Of a stretch of 58,470 nt of DNA, positions 35,189 through 44,553 are shown in pieces. Location: assembly GCA_905480485.1 (NCBI GenBank), contig CAJQQM010000007.1, positions 1 through 58,470 of the forward strand, given 5' to 3'. The stretch's first letter is position 1. Every line of letters begins with the position of its first letter. This stretch comes from an uncultured Aureispira sp. Lineage in GTDB: Bacteria > Bacteroidota > Bacteroidia > Chitinophagales > Saprospiraceae. The notes under the pieces were generated by a model that saw only the letters and a program-made list of their open reading frames with translations, was not told the DNA's origin and did not search any database. Position numbers and translations under genes: made by a program.

Positions 35189-36538
35189 ATGAAAAAGAAC
35201 GACAAAAAAATAATAAATGCCTGGGCATCCTATGATTGGGCCAATTCAGTGTACAATCTGATTGTTACAACAGCCATCTTTCCTATATATTATACCAATG
35301 TGACGGAAGAATTTTTTGGCGGTAAAATGGTTACGTTTTTTGGTCTTAGCATCGAGAACTCTGTTTTATTTACCTATGCTATAAGCCTTTCTTTTCTAGT
35401 AATTGTCCTTAGTTCTCCTATCCTATCAGGAATTGCTGATTATACGGGCAGCAAGAAAAAGTTCATGCAATTCTTTAGCTATATAGGTGCCACAGCTTGT
35501 ATTGGTTTGTATTTTTTTGAAGGCCCCAATATAGAGTATGGTATTTTTTGTTCGGTCATGGCTAGTATTGGCTATGCAGGTTCTCTGGTCTTTTATAATG
35601 GTTTTTTGCCCGAGATTGTATCTCCTGAAAAAATGGACAATGTGAGTGCAAAAGGATTTACCTATGGATACATCGGAAGTGTTATCTTATTAATAATTTG
35701 CCTAGCCCTAATCATGATGCCCACTACCTTTGGCTTTGATTCTGGCAAAACAGCTACGAAGTTCAGTTTTTTATTGGTTGGGTTTTGGTGGATAGGCTTT
35801 GCGCAAATTGCATTCAAAACCTTAAAGGACTATCCCACAGGGAAGTCTTTAAGTTTCGACATTGTAATAAAAGGAGGGCAGGAACTGTCTAAAGTGCTGC
35901 GCGAAATAAAAGAACGACCTGTTTTGAAACGTTTTCTAGCTTCTTTTTTCTTTTATAGTATGGGGGTTCTGACCGTTATGCTGCTTGCCCCTTTGTTTGG
36001 TAGCAAAGAAGTAGGAATCGGCACAGAAGAGATGATAATTGTTGTGTTGATTCTACAAATACTCGCAATTTTTGGCGCCTACTTTTTTGTTTGGGTAGCC
36101 CAACAAAAAAGCAGCCGTTTTGCCATCGCTTTGATTCTAATTATCTGGATTTCATTGTGTATAATAAGCTACTTTTTAAAAGCTAAGCTTGGTTTTTATG
36201 CCCTAGCTTCTTTGGTCGGCTTTGGTATGGGCGGTGTTCAATCTATTTCTAGATCTACCTATTCAAGACTTATTCCACCACAAAGCAAAGATACCGCCTC
36301 TTATTTTAGTTTTTTTGACATTACCGAAAAATTAGCCATTGTTATCGGTACATTCAGCTACGCACTTATCAATCAACTTACAGGATCAATGCGCAACAGT
36401 ATGCTTTTCATGTCCTTATTTTTTATTATTGGATTAATCATATTGAGCCAAACAAAGTTAGACGACGATATGCAAAAAATGGCTAATGAAGATGAAAATG
36501 ATAACCCTTGGGACGACATTTTGGAAGACCTCCACTAA
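35189..36538 (+). CDS. UMF1/Atg22-type MFS transporter
   Basis: A membrane protein of about 449 aa with roughly 12 helices. The opening INAWASYDWANSVYN is characteristic of the UMF1/Atg22 branch of the MFS superfamily, whose bacterial substrates are mostly unknown (yeast Atg22 exports amino acids). I start at the ATG at 35189; the frame opens earlier, at 35162, within the end of the aminotransferase gene. Sequences such as GVQSISRSTYSRLIP match the conserved loop between helices. The acidic C-terminal tail (DDDMQKMANEDENDN) is cytoplasmic. Possible operon with the upstream aminotransferase. Confidence 0.9.
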   Translation: MKKNDKKIINAWASYDWANSVYNLIVTTAIFPIYYTNVTEEFFGGKMVTFFGLSIENSVLFTYAISLSFLVIVLSSPILSGIADYTGSKKKFMQFFSYIGATACIGLYFFEGPNIEYGIFCSVMASIGYAGSLVFYNGFLPEIVSPEKMDNVSAKGFTYGYIGSVILLIICLALIMMPTTFGFDSGKTATKFSFLLVGFWWIGFAQIAFKTLKDYPTGKSLSFDIVIKGGQELSKVLREIKERPVLKRFLASFFFYSMGVLTVMLLAPLFGSKEVGIGTEEMIIVVLILQILAIFGAYFFVWVAQQKSSRFAIALILIIWISLCIISYFLKAKLGFYALASLVGFGMGGVQSISRSTYSRLIPPQSKDTASYFSFFDITEKLAIVIGTFSYALINQLTGSMRNSMLFMSLFFIIGLIILSQTKLDDDMQKMANEDENDNPWDDILEDLH

Positions 36539-36589
36539 ACAAGATCCAAGAGTTTTAAACAGTTTTTCGGTGTATATTTGCTATAGTAC

Positions 36590-37177
36590 TTAAACACCTT
36601 TATGTATTTTATCAATTTGACCACGCTTGCCAATATTGTATAATTTGCGTTTTGGTTTTTCCGTATTTTTATCAAGTTCGTAAACCGAAAAATCCTTAGC
36701 AACTTGCAAAAGACTATATTCTTTTTCGGGGTAGATATCTAAATAAACTTTATGCATCAAATTGCCCTTATAGTCAAAAGTTGCCATGCAATACTCCGTA
36801 GGCCGATAGGCATGTTTGATGCTGTAAATAACTAGATTAACCTTATTTTCGAGTACCATTAACCATTTGGCCTTATAGGTACTAGGCCCCATTCTACTCA
36901 TCATTCTATCTTTAATTTCCGGAATAAATTTGATATATTCAAGGCCCAAAACCTGACCTGAATGCTTTTTAATTTGCTTTTTGGGAAGCGGACTATGGAC
37001 TAAAAGAGTCCGATATTCAGAATCTAACATCAAGGTTGCGGGCAAGTCTGTTTTTTTGAACTCTTTCAAAAACATTGAAAATAGTTCGCTTTTATTATTG
37101 GGCTCAAATAAATGACTTTTAAACGAATACAATGAAATACTTAACAATACTAAACTCATACATTTAATCAAAGACAT
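36590..37177 (-). CDS. Secreted protein of unknown function
   Basis: A 195-aa protein with an N-terminal signal-like hydrophobic segment (MSLIKCMSLVLLSISLYS). The rest is polar and beta-rich. Its last 90 residues parallel the last 110 of the next minus-strand gene (the stretches MATFDYKGN and LITFDREGN, the following K..FS or KGFE region, and a final YNIGKRGQIDKI against YSINRKGRIEIQ), so they share a domain. No function is known. It lies 94 bases downstream of that gene and may be co-transcribed with it. Confidence 0.7.
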   Translation of the reverse strand: MSLIKCMSLVLLSISLYSFKSHLFEPNNKSELFSMFLKEFKKTDLPATLMLDSEYRTLLVHSPLPKKQIKKHSGQVLGLEYIKFIPEIKDRMMSRMGPSTYKAKWLMVLENKVNLVIYSIKHAYRPTEYCMATFDYKGNLMHKVYLDIYPEKEYSLLQVAKDFSVYELDKNTEKPKRKLYNIGKRGQIDKIHKGV

Positions 37178-37271
37178 CTGTTTAAATTTAAATGGTACAA
37201 TAGAAAAAATAACCTGTATAAAAAGATAGATGCAGCTACCGACTAAAAGGGTGTGTACAATAATTTATTTT

Positions 37272-38453
37272 TTATCGCATACTAAATAAAGGGCTCTCTT
37301 GAATTTCAATCCTGCCTTTGCGGTTGATGCTGTACGAAGTTTTTTGAAATACTTGACAGTTTTTAAGATCTTGCAAATTCAGAAATCTTCCTTCCTTAAA
37401 AGCCAATTCCGCAACGTCTTTTTTCCATTCCAATTGATAATCAATTACATCAATAATATCATCATTTCGAATTTCAAACCCTTTGGCGGTTGACAGACTT
37501 CCTCTTTTAGCCAAGAGTAATTCAGAAATTTTATTCCCTTCTCGGTCAAATGTGATTAAGCGATACTGTTTGGGCAATATATATTCAGACCAACTTGATG
37601 TTCTAGAATACAATACCGCTACATAATCTGTAGCCTTCCTAACATATTCGAATCGAAAATCATCCCCACCACTTCTACTAAAAGCAGCCTCGTCAACGCC
37701 TTCTATAAAGGCACTAAATTGAAAGGGTATGGTTGGTTTAGACCGCTGATGAATCGGATTGTCACGAACCGCTTGATTATTTGAATTAAATAATAATGCC
37801 GTATCTATGCTGAAATCTATTTCCTTACTTCGGGGGGCTACGTAACAAAACAATTTGAACATTGCTTTTTGATTATTCCCAAACAAGTCGGTATATATAT
37901 ATACTAATTCTTGTGTTTTTCGAAGCTTTGAGAAAGCCTTGTCGTACAACAAAGCACGATAATTTCTAAAACCATGCTGTCTAGCTTTTTTGAGATAATC
38001 TTCGACGGTTCCAAGTTGAAGGTCTTTAAACGCATAAGCTCTTGCCAACTGAAAATAGACTTTATTTAAGGGATGAAATCCTTTTTGTTCGGCGTTCAAA
38101 AAGTAATTAATGGCCTTATCGTACTGCAAAGAATCGAGCTGCCTTTGGGCTAATTGAAAGTAGGCAGATGCTATATCCTCTGCACCGCCTTGTTCTTCTA
38201 GTATAATTAGCGCGCGCTCCAATTCTTTCATTCCTTTGTAGGCTGTCGATACTACTTTGGCTTTCCTTTTATTTCTTTTGCCTACTGAAGGTTCTATAGT
38301 TGAATGATTTTCGGCATTTAATGGTAGCAATGGTTCGCTAGGGATAGTAGGCGCCACTTCATGATGTTGTATTAAGTCGTTGTCAGAAGTAGAAAACTGC
38401 GTTAAGCTAGCAAAAACAAAAGCTAAAAGGCTAATACTAATTAAATATTTCAT
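37272..38453 (-). CDS. Secreted TPR-containing protein of unknown function
   Basis: A 393-aa exported protein (signal MKYLISISLLAFVFASL). The middle (about 70-180) has TPR-like helix pairs with YFQLAQRQLDSLQYDKAINYFLNA and similar repeats. The C-terminal part (about 240-393) is beta-rich and resembles the C-terminal region of the preceding small gene, with the phrase YRLITFDREGN. No enzymatic motif is seen; probably protein-binding at the envelope. Confidence 0.75.
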   Translation of the reverse strand: MKYLISISLLAFVFASLTQFSTSDNDLIQHHEVAPTIPSEPLLPLNAENHSTIEPSVGKRNKRKAKVVSTAYKGMKELERALIILEEQGGAEDIASAYFQLAQRQLDSLQYDKAINYFLNAEQKGFHPLNKVYFQLARAYAFKDLQLGTVEDYLKKARQHGFRNYRALLYDKAFSKLRKTQELVYIYTDLFGNNQKAMFKLFCYVAPRSKEIDFSIDTALLFNSNNQAVRDNPIHQRSKPTIPFQFSAFIEGVDEAAFSRSGGDDFRFEYVRKATDYVAVLYSRTSSWSEYILPKQYRLITFDREGNKISELLLAKRGSLSTAKGFEIRNDDIIDVIDYQLEWKKDVAELAFKEGRFLNLQDLKNCQVFQKTSYSINRKGRIEIQESPLFSMR

Positions 38454-38594
38454 AAATTTTTATTTAGTGAATTTAAAAAGATGTATACTCATTGGATACA
38501 CTAATTAAACACTAAAAAAAGGCCAAAAGGTGCCTTGAAAAGCACTAAATACTGACCGAATGAGAATTCGGTAGCTTGCTTGATTAATGGGCAC

Positions 38595-38626
38595 AAAAAA
38601 AGCCTATCAGCAAACTGACAGGCTTT
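38595..38626 (-). terminator. Terminator of the cold-shock gene
   Basis: On the minus strand AAAGCCTGTCAG pairs with CTGATAGGCTTT (one G-U pair) over a 4-base loop TTTG and ends in seven T residues, 24 bases after the csp stop. Read on the plus strand one pair becomes A/C, so it is directed leftward. Confidence 0.8.
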
Positions 38627-38650
38627 AAGAAATATTATTTCAACCGAATA

Positions 38651-38842
38651 TTAGACAACTTTAACATTAACGGCATTTAATCCTTTTCTTCCTTCAATTA
38701 ATTCATACTCTACTTGGTCGCCTTCACGAATTTCATCGATTAGACCAGTAACATGGACGAAATATTCCTTGTTTGATTCTTCTTCTTTGATAAAGCCAAA
38801 TCCTTTGGATTCATTAAAAAACTTAACGGTACCTTTGTTCAT
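38651..38842 (-). CDS. Cold-shock protein (CspA family)
   Basis: A 63-aa nucleic-acid-binding single-domain OB-fold protein. RNP1 is KGFGFIK and RNP2 is YFVHVTGL, and it begins MNKGTVKFFNESKG, as is standard. It binds RNA or single-stranded DNA and relieves secondary structure, especially after cold or stress. A TACATTTG box upstream and its own terminator suggest a monocistronic unit. Divergent from the LOG-like gene. Confidence 0.96.
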   Translation of the reverse strand: MNKGTVKFFNESKGFGFIKEEESNKEYFVHVTGLIDEIREGDQVEYELIEGRKGLNAVNVKVV

Positions 38843-38870
38843 TGTAATTTAATTAAAATTATGTAATACA

Positions 38871-38878
38871 CAAATGTA
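38871..38878 (-). promoter_or_regulatory. Possible -7 box of the cold-shock gene
   Basis: TACATTTG on the minus strand matches TAnnTTTG, 28 bases before the csp start, giving a leader of about 20 bases. No clear TTTG -33 is seen at the expected spacing. Confidence 0.3.
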
Positions 38879-39019
38879 TATATTATTTTAACAATAACTT
38901 AGAATTTTCTGCTTCTTTTTTTCAAAAAACTAAAAAGATCTTAAAATTTTACTTAAACTGAACAATTATCCATAAAGCTCGATTAATTAATACATTACAA
39001 CCAACAAAACCATCTATAA

Positions 39020-40207
39020 ATGAGAGAGATAGACAATAAAACAGCATTCAGTCAATGGCTTGACACAGCCAAACAAAAAACGGTGCCGGTGGCTTTTCAA
39101 TGCTTGGATTTAAAAGAATTTGAATCAGATATGAAGGAAATATCCTTTAATAGTTGCCTTTTTCTGAGTTGTACAATGAGCCTTGAAATGAGTGGCTATA
39201 TTGTTGCTAGCGGCGGATGGGTGATACCAAATTCAGATAAAATGTTGTTTCCGACACACAAAGCACACTTGTACAGTCCCGAAGAAATATTTGCCGGTTT
39301 TGAAAAAAACAATAAAAAGGCTTATCATTATACATACGATTACCAAATTTATAAACAATACAAAAAACAAGGTAAAGAAACGGCCCGTTCAATTTATACA
39401 ACATTATTGAGGCGCCTGCACGACCATAGTATTACAGATGCCCTAATGGAATCTATAGACAAGCGCAAAGTAGTGGCAATCATGGGTGGGCACAGTATGG
39501 AACGATCGGATATTTTTTATACTAAGGTAGCATTGATGGCTCGAACACTAAGCCTCAAAGACTATTTGATGGTCAGCGGAGGAGGCCCGGGGGCCATGGA
39601 AGCAACGCATTTGGGCGCCTATTTTGCCTCCTATTCCGAACAAGATTTATTAGATGCTATTGAACTCTTAAAACCTCGCCCGGCTGGAGCAATAGCAGGT
39701 AAAGAATACCTTGACTGGGACTGGTTGCATCGTGCTATGGATGTTCGTTCAAAATATCCTTTGACGGTCGATATGTTAAATACTTCGCAAAGTATCGGGA
39801 TTCCAACCTGGCTCTATGGACACGAACCTCCGGCTGCTTTTGCAACGCAAATTGCTAAATATTTTTCGAATGCCATCCGCGAAGATGGTTTAGTGAGTAT
39901 TGCCAAACATGGTATTGTTTTCGCACCGGGTAGTGCCGGCACCACACAAGAAATTTTCCAGGATGCTTGCCAAAATCATTATGCGCCCTATAATCAAGAC
40001 CCTTCTTTGAAGCGAGTTGTATCTCCAATGATTATGATGGGTAAAAAACATTGGCAAGAAAAACGTCCTGTTTGGAATTTATTAAAAACAGTAGCAGATG
40101 GTCATCCCTACGGAAAACTCTTGTATTTGTGCGATGACCAAAAAGAAATAATAACTATTCTGGAACAGTATGACCCACAACTACATGCCTATCCCCGAGA
40201 GACTTAA
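39020..40207 (+). CDS. LOG-like Rossmann-fold protein, long form
   Basis: A 395-aa protein whose middle holds the LOG (lysine decarboxylase-like) nucleotide-binding motif GGGPGAMEAT and, later, a modified PGSAGTTQEIFQ in place of the classical PGGxGTxxE. LOG proteins are phosphoribohydrolases that release a base from nucleoside monophosphates. About 150 residues precede the domain, and unlike ordinary 180-200 aa LOG proteins this resembles the layout of long nucleosidases such as PpnN, though the match in motifs is limited. Substrate is unknown. No signal peptide. Confidence 0.78.
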   Translation: MREIDNKTAFSQWLDTAKQKTVPVAFQCLDLKEFESDMKEISFNSCLFLSCTMSLEMSGYIVASGGWVIPNSDKMLFPTHKAHLYSPEEIFAGFEKNNKKAYHYTYDYQIYKQYKKQGKETARSIYTTLLRRLHDHSITDALMESIDKRKVVAIMGGHSMERSDIFYTKVALMARTLSLKDYLMVSGGGPGAMEATHLGAYFASYSEQDLLDAIELLKPRPAGAIAGKEYLDWDWLHRAMDVRSKYPLTVDMLNTSQSIGIPTWLYGHEPPAAFATQIAKYFSNAIREDGLVSIAKHGIVFAPGSAGTTQEIFQDACQNHYAPYNQDPSLKRVVSPMIMMGKKHWQEKRPVWNLLKTVADGHPYGKLLYLCDDQKEIITILEQYDPQLHAYPRET

Positions 40208-40534
40208 CCTATAGAATGAGCATAAGGCTTTCTACTTTAATAAAAATAAAAATTAGCCTGCTAAATATTTAAATCTTTAGTGCTTAGTTTGTATATTTAA
40301 GAACAAACATAATTTTATATAACCGCAAAAGTCAATATTTAATAATCAACACTTTATAAGACCAAAACAAAAAAAACACACAACAGCATTTATACAAAAT
40401 TTACTACTGAGCAAAACTTTCACTTCTGCCCGGCCTTACTGCACACGATTTTACCCTACTGATCAAGCGTCCACGAAAATTATGCCTTTAAACCCATGTG
40501 AACAAATCATTTTTATACCCAATAAATAAAAAAC
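40208..40534. other. Intergenic stretch with nothing recognised
   Basis: 327 AT-rich bases between the LOG-like gene and the S74 surface protein gene. I see no RNA gene, no terminator of note and no small frame with a plausible start. It presumably holds the promoter of the S74 gene. Confidence 0.5.
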
Positions 40535-42088
40535 ATGAAAGCAGCAATACAATTCACGCTCCTATTTACTTTAATTTCAATTAGTTTAACGCACGCTCAA
40601 AACGTAGGGATTAATACCGCAACCCCCGACGCAAGTTCTTTACTTGACTTAAATGCAAATAACCGAGGTCTTTTAGTGCCGCGGATTTCGATTGTAGATA
40701 TCAATCTTGCCACCCCTGTAACAGCACCTGCTACAAGTCTTTTGGTGTACAATACCAATGCTGCTGTTTTAAACGGAAGTGGTTCTGGCTTCTATTATTG
40801 GACGGGTGCTTCATGGTCTAAACTAGGCAAAGAAAACGTCAATAATGGTCTAAATTTTGACGCCGCTGCCTCGATGATTCAGCTTGGTGGCCTTTTGGTC
40901 GAAAATACCAGCATAGAAGCGGCTACTTATCAAATGAATTTTAACCTCAATAGTACGGGTGACTTTACGGTTCAAGACAATGGTACTACTCGCTTTTCAG
41001 TACAAGATAATGGTCGAGTAACGGTTGGAGGGACTGCCAACCTTGGCAATTTTAATGTAACAGGAACCTCTTACATGTCTAACGATATCTATCTAAGAGA
41101 CGGTGCTGTTAACAGTGGAGATATTTTACTAAGATTGTATGACAGTTTCGATGATGGTGTAATCTCTTGGTATGAAAATAACGCAGTAAACCATCGGATT
41201 CATGCCAATAATGTGAGTATTTTTAACGAACAGGGGATTGCTACCTGTGACTTCCGAATTGAATCCGATCTTAGCAATGCGATGTTTTTTGTCGATGCAG
41301 GGACCAATCGAATAGGTATAAATACCCTTGCGCCTGCCAATCAATTTCAATTTATTGCTGATGGTTCTACAGGTTGGGTAACACAATGGCTTAACAGTAC
41401 TGCTGCCGGTGGATTAAAACAAGTATACAACGATAATGCAGCTAATTTTTCTAGAACATTTATGGGTATCACCAATTATGATGCATCTGCTTACATAACA
41501 TCTGGTATTATGGGACTAAGTATCAATAATACTATAACTGGTACGGGCGGCGTCGGTGTTACAGGTGCTGCTAACAACGAAAGTGGTATTGCCGTTTATG
41601 GGTCACTTTTCACTACGGGATCCTACTCGGGTTGGGCCGGATATTTTAATGCGGATGTATATTGTACTGGCACGTATTTTGGTTCAGACAGACGCCTCAA
41701 AAGAAACATAAAACCAATTATGAAAGCCCTAGATTTGGTGCAACAGCTTGCTCCTGTTTCTTATTTCTACGATACCGATCGTTATCCGCAATTAGGTTTA
41801 GATGAAAACCGTCTTACCTATGGTTTTATTGCTCAAGAACTCGAACTAGTACTACCAGAATTAGTCAAAGAAAAAAGGTTAATTACAAATTCAAATCAAT
41901 TGCTAACGGACAAGGAAACTAGTTCAGAACACCAAACGGATGCGTTTAAAGTGGTTAATTATACCTTGATGATTCCAGTACTGACACAGGCTATCAAAGA
42001 ACAACAACAACTTATTGAAGCACAACAACAACAAATCGAACAATTAAAAAAATCAACAACCGAATTAAAAGCTTCAATGAATCATTAA
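40535..42088 (+). CDS. Secreted surface protein with S74 autoprocessing domain
   Basis: A 517-aa exported protein. The signal peptide ends at THAQ, followed by the motif NVGINTATPDASSLLDLN that begins many Bacteroidota fibre-like proteins. The central part is Asn/Gly/Thr-rich beta sequence. The C-terminal peptidase S74 (intramolecular chaperone) domain starts near residue 380 at GTYFGSDRRLKRNI, with the proposed Ser-Lys pair S384 and K389, and continues through YGFIAQELELVLPEL to a glutamine-rich coiled coil. S74 domains promote trimer formation and cleave themselves off. Probable role is a trimeric surface fibre. No T9SS sorting domain is seen. Confidence 0.88.
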   Translation: MKAAIQFTLLFTLISISLTHAQNVGINTATPDASSLLDLNANNRGLLVPRISIVDINLATPVTAPATSLLVYNTNAAVLNGSGSGFYYWTGASWSKLGKENVNNGLNFDAAASMIQLGGLLVENTSIEAATYQMNFNLNSTGDFTVQDNGTTRFSVQDNGRVTVGGTANLGNFNVTGTSYMSNDIYLRDGAVNSGDILLRLYDSFDDGVISWYENNAVNHRIHANNVSIFNEQGIATCDFRIESDLSNAMFFVDAGTNRIGINTLAPANQFQFIADGSTGWVTQWLNSTAAGGLKQVYNDNAANFSRTFMGITNYDASAYITSGIMGLSINNTITGTGGVGVTGAANNESGIAVYGSLFTTGSYSGWAGYFNADVYCTGTYFGSDRRLKRNIKPIMKALDLVQQLAPVSYFYDTDRYPQLGLDENRLTYGFIAQELELVLPELVKEKRLITNSNQLLTDKETSSEHQTDAFKVVNYTLMIPVLTQAIKEQQQLIEAQQQQIEQLKKSTTELKASMNH

Positions 42089-42136
42089 ATATTAAAAGCA
42101 CTCAATTAAATAACAACAACTCGTTAATTTCCACCG

Positions 42137-42166
42137 AAAGCCACCTTAATCATTGGGTGGCTTTTT
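42137..42166 (+). terminator. Terminator after the S74 gene
   Basis: A 9-bp stem AAAGCCACC/GGTGGCTTT with a 10-base loop and TTTTT after the stem, 48 bases after the stop codon. Confidence 0.75.
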
Positions 42167-42195
42167 GGGCTCAATACTTTTGGTATTGGAAAATT

Positions 42196-42282
42196 TTATC
42201 GACGTATAGCATTGTTGATAAGGGCCGCCAATAAAAAAAACAACACCACAGACGTAACGATAATAGTGATAGTTTGCATCAT
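42196..42282 (-). CDS. Candidate 28-aa membrane peptide
   Basis: A short frame with two adjacent ATGs encodes MMQTITIIVTSVVLFFLLAA followed by a short tail ending NNAIRR: one strongly hydrophobic helix with a basic C-terminus, as in known bacterial membrane micropeptides. It sits alone in a 767-base gap. No clear ribosome site or promoter is visible, so expression is unproven. Confidence 0.4.
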   Translation of the reverse strand: MMQTITIIVTSVVLFFLLAALINNAIRR

Positions 42283-42855
42283 TGAATAATTTGAATATTA
42301 GTAGAAATAGTAGCACCTATTGCTAAATATAGTTCATTTTTTGAAAACTAAAGCTCTACAATCTTTTTTTGAATCAGAATTGGACCTCGCCTAAAGTAGA
42401 GCATTCTGTAATTGTTGTTAAAACACTACTATTTCCATAAATTTAAAATTTTTCTTAAAAGTAGACAAAAGCTGAACAGGCAACAACTTAGCTTGTTAGT
42501 CACTTACATAGCCTTTATTATAAATACTAAACGGAGTACTGTCTCAAGCTTAAATCGTTAAAATAAATATATAGCTGCTTTTTCATTGAACAAAATTTGC
42601 TTTAATATCGTAAAGTATATATAGCTTTTACATAAAACCCGAATCAACTCCCTACAAGCTGACCCGGATATAACAATAGCTAAAAAATTCAGCTTCTTTA
42701 GAGCACATTTTAGTTTAATAAGTATATTTATTAAAAAAGATACAGGAATTAAACCTTTTTTTATTGGTGCTTTACGCTAGTTTTGCCATGAAACCCTAAA
42801 ATACAACAAACATCTGCGCTTGATTGTATAATTTTTTGCCCAAAAATCTTATATT
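42283..42855. other. Gene-poor AT-rich stretch upstream of YqgE
   Basis: About 570 bases with no supported gene or RNA. It has two TATATAGCT copies about 60 bases apart and, near 42778, a TAGTTTTG matching the -7 consensus but without a suitable -33 box. This box may drive the YqgE-like gene. Confidence 0.4.
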
Positions 42856-43410
42856 TTGATAGAAAACAATAAACTTGAAACCGGAAGAATGTTGGTTGCA
42901 GAACCATTTTTGCAAGACCCTAATTTTAGGAGAGGTGTAATACTGCTTTGTGACCATCAAAAAGAAGGGTCTTTTGGCTTTATATTAAACAAACCCATTG
43001 ATATGGGTATTAATGATTTGATATCAAGCTTCCCTGATTTCAAATCTGAAGTGTACTACGGAGGCCCTGTTCAAACCGATACAATTCACTACCTGCATAC
43101 AAGGGGCGATATTTTACCCAATAGTATTGAAGTAATGTCGGGCGTATATTGGGGTGGAGATTTTGAACAGCTCAAAGAGTTTATACTCGCTGACAAAATT
43201 AAACCAAATGACATTCGTTTCTTTGTAGGCTACTCAGGTTGGGCTGCAGGGCAACTCAAAAACGAGCAAAAAGTACTTTCGTGGATGACTGCTGACGGGC
43301 ATATCGATTATGTTTTTGGGGATAACAAGCTGCTCTGGAAAAACGTACTCGAAGAGAAAGGGGGAACCTACTCAATAATCGCTCAAATGCCCCCACCAAT
43401 CCTCAATTAA
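42856..43410 (+). CDS. YqgE/AlgH family protein
   Basis: A 184-aa cytoplasmic protein of the UPF0301/DUF179 family; the molecular function is not established. It shows MLVAEPFLQDPNFRRGVILL, GSFGFILNKP, YYGGPVQTD and FFVGYSGWAAGQL, all normal for the family. There is no in-frame ATG upstream: the reading frame opens at 42832 and the first usable codon before the family region is TTG at 42856 (ATT at 42853 is another possibility). The next ATG (42889) would remove the conserved opening residues, so I favour TTG. Stop is 26 bases before the convergent TIGR03032 gene. Confidence 0.88.
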   Translation: MIENNKLETGRMLVAEPFLQDPNFRRGVILLCDHQKEGSFGFILNKPIDMGINDLISSFPDFKSEVYYGGPVQTDTIHYLHTRGDILPNSIEVMSGVYWGGDFEQLKEFILADKIKPNDIRFFVGYSGWAAGQLKNEQKVLSWMTADGHIDYVFGDNKLLWKNVLEEKGGTYSIIAQMPPPILN

Positions 43411-43436
43411 AGCCTGCTTCGAACTAAAATAGCCCC

Positions 43437-44528
43437 CTAACTTTTGGGCTTAGGTTTTTCTTTGGACCAATAAGTTGTATTGGGCAACATAAGGGCTTTG
43501 TGGTGCGTATCCTGATAGGTGTTTAGAATATTAGCTCGACGTGTATCGGGCAATACTTGTATGTCGTAAATTTCGTCGACGCTATTGTGCCATTGCATAG
43601 AGGCAACCACCTTAGCAGAGGGCAAATGAACGACTACAATACCTGCCTTATCAGCCTCTTTATCAATTTCCAAGGCTTTGAAGGTGGTCGAACTCTTTCT
43701 TAACTTAGAAGTTCCTATGAATAAAAAATCACCATGTTTACACATTCCCCGAATAAAGCCAGGCACTTTAGTTACCACATCATAAGTACCTTTGTCAGTA
43801 TCAATGCAAATTAATTCCTGACGGGCAGACAAAAGAGTATAGAGTTTACCATCATAAATTCGTGGTGCATGCGGCATGGCCAATCCTTCAATAATAATTT
43901 CATTGGTAGGTACATGCATAATAATGCCCCCTTTGGTAATATTTTTACGCCAACTTTGCATTTTATTTCCACTGCCTAACGCAGAAACGTATTGAGGCAT
44001 TCCATCTTGCATTGCCAAGCCGTTGAGGTGACAACGGTCTTCTGAACTTAATTTATCGATAAAGTGAGGCTTCCAAACCGGATTAAAACTGTAATTTTGA
44101 TCTACTTTACAGAGGCAAGAAAAGGAAGTATTTATCCCCCACAATCCTTCCTTACCGAAATGTAAATCGTGCATATCCAAATGCCCTGTATAATACGTTG
44201 CCCTCGGTAAAAAAAGCGCATCATAGACGCCAGGTTTAGCCGGATAAGTTTGGGCCAAACGTGGTGAATTTGCAAGTATAATTATTTCATTTTCGGTAGC
44301 AACGGCTAACTTCTGATTGCCTTGCACGGCAATACCCATTGCCCTTTTGAAGGTGCGAGGCAACTGATTGAGGCGTTGTCCGTTCAAAGCACTTATCAAA
44401 ACTACCTTGCCTGCCTGATAAGTACTAAGCATTAGAGTGCAACCCAAGCGATTCAATAGCCCAGGGAAATTAGGACTATGCGAGCAACTGAATGGGACAG
44501 ATTTAGGATCGAATGGTGAATTATACAT
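43437..44528 (-). CDS. TIGR03032 family protein (probable beta-propeller)
   Basis: A 363-aa protein with the long conserved block of TIGR03032 proteins: TGHLDMHDLHFGKEGLWGIN, FSCLCKVD, EDRCHLNGLAMQDGMPQYV, GGIIMHVP and MPHAPRIYDGKLYTL, and a C-terminal VDEIYDIQVLPDTRR. These proteins often occur with TPR glycosyltransferase-like genes, and their function is unknown. There is no signal peptide. The strand-rich repeats suggest a propeller. It lies 25 bases downstream of the NhaC-type antiporter gene in the same direction. Confidence 0.88.
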   Translation of the reverse strand: MYNSPFDPKSVPFSCSHSPNFPGLLNRLGCTLMLSTYQAGKVVLISALNGQRLNQLPRTFKRAMGIAVQGNQKLAVATENEIIILANSPRLAQTYPAKPGVYDALFLPRATYYTGHLDMHDLHFGKEGLWGINTSFSCLCKVDQNYSFNPVWKPHFIDKLSSEDRCHLNGLAMQDGMPQYVSALGSGNKMQSWRKNITKGGIIMHVPTNEIIIEGLAMPHAPRIYDGKLYTLLSARQELICIDTDKGTYDVVTKVPGFIRGMCKHGDFLFIGTSKLRKSSTTFKALEIDKEADKAGIVVVHLPSAKVVASMQWHNSVDEIYDIQVLPDTRRANILNTYQDTHHKALMLPNTTYWSKEKPKPKS

Positions 44529-44553
44529 GCTACTTTTTTTTGCTAATTATTAT

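Noticed and set aside
42172-42188. CAATAC/GTATTG hairpin next to the micropeptide frame
   Set aside because: Six base pairs and no T run; the nearby stronger hairpin at 42137-42166 already explains termination.
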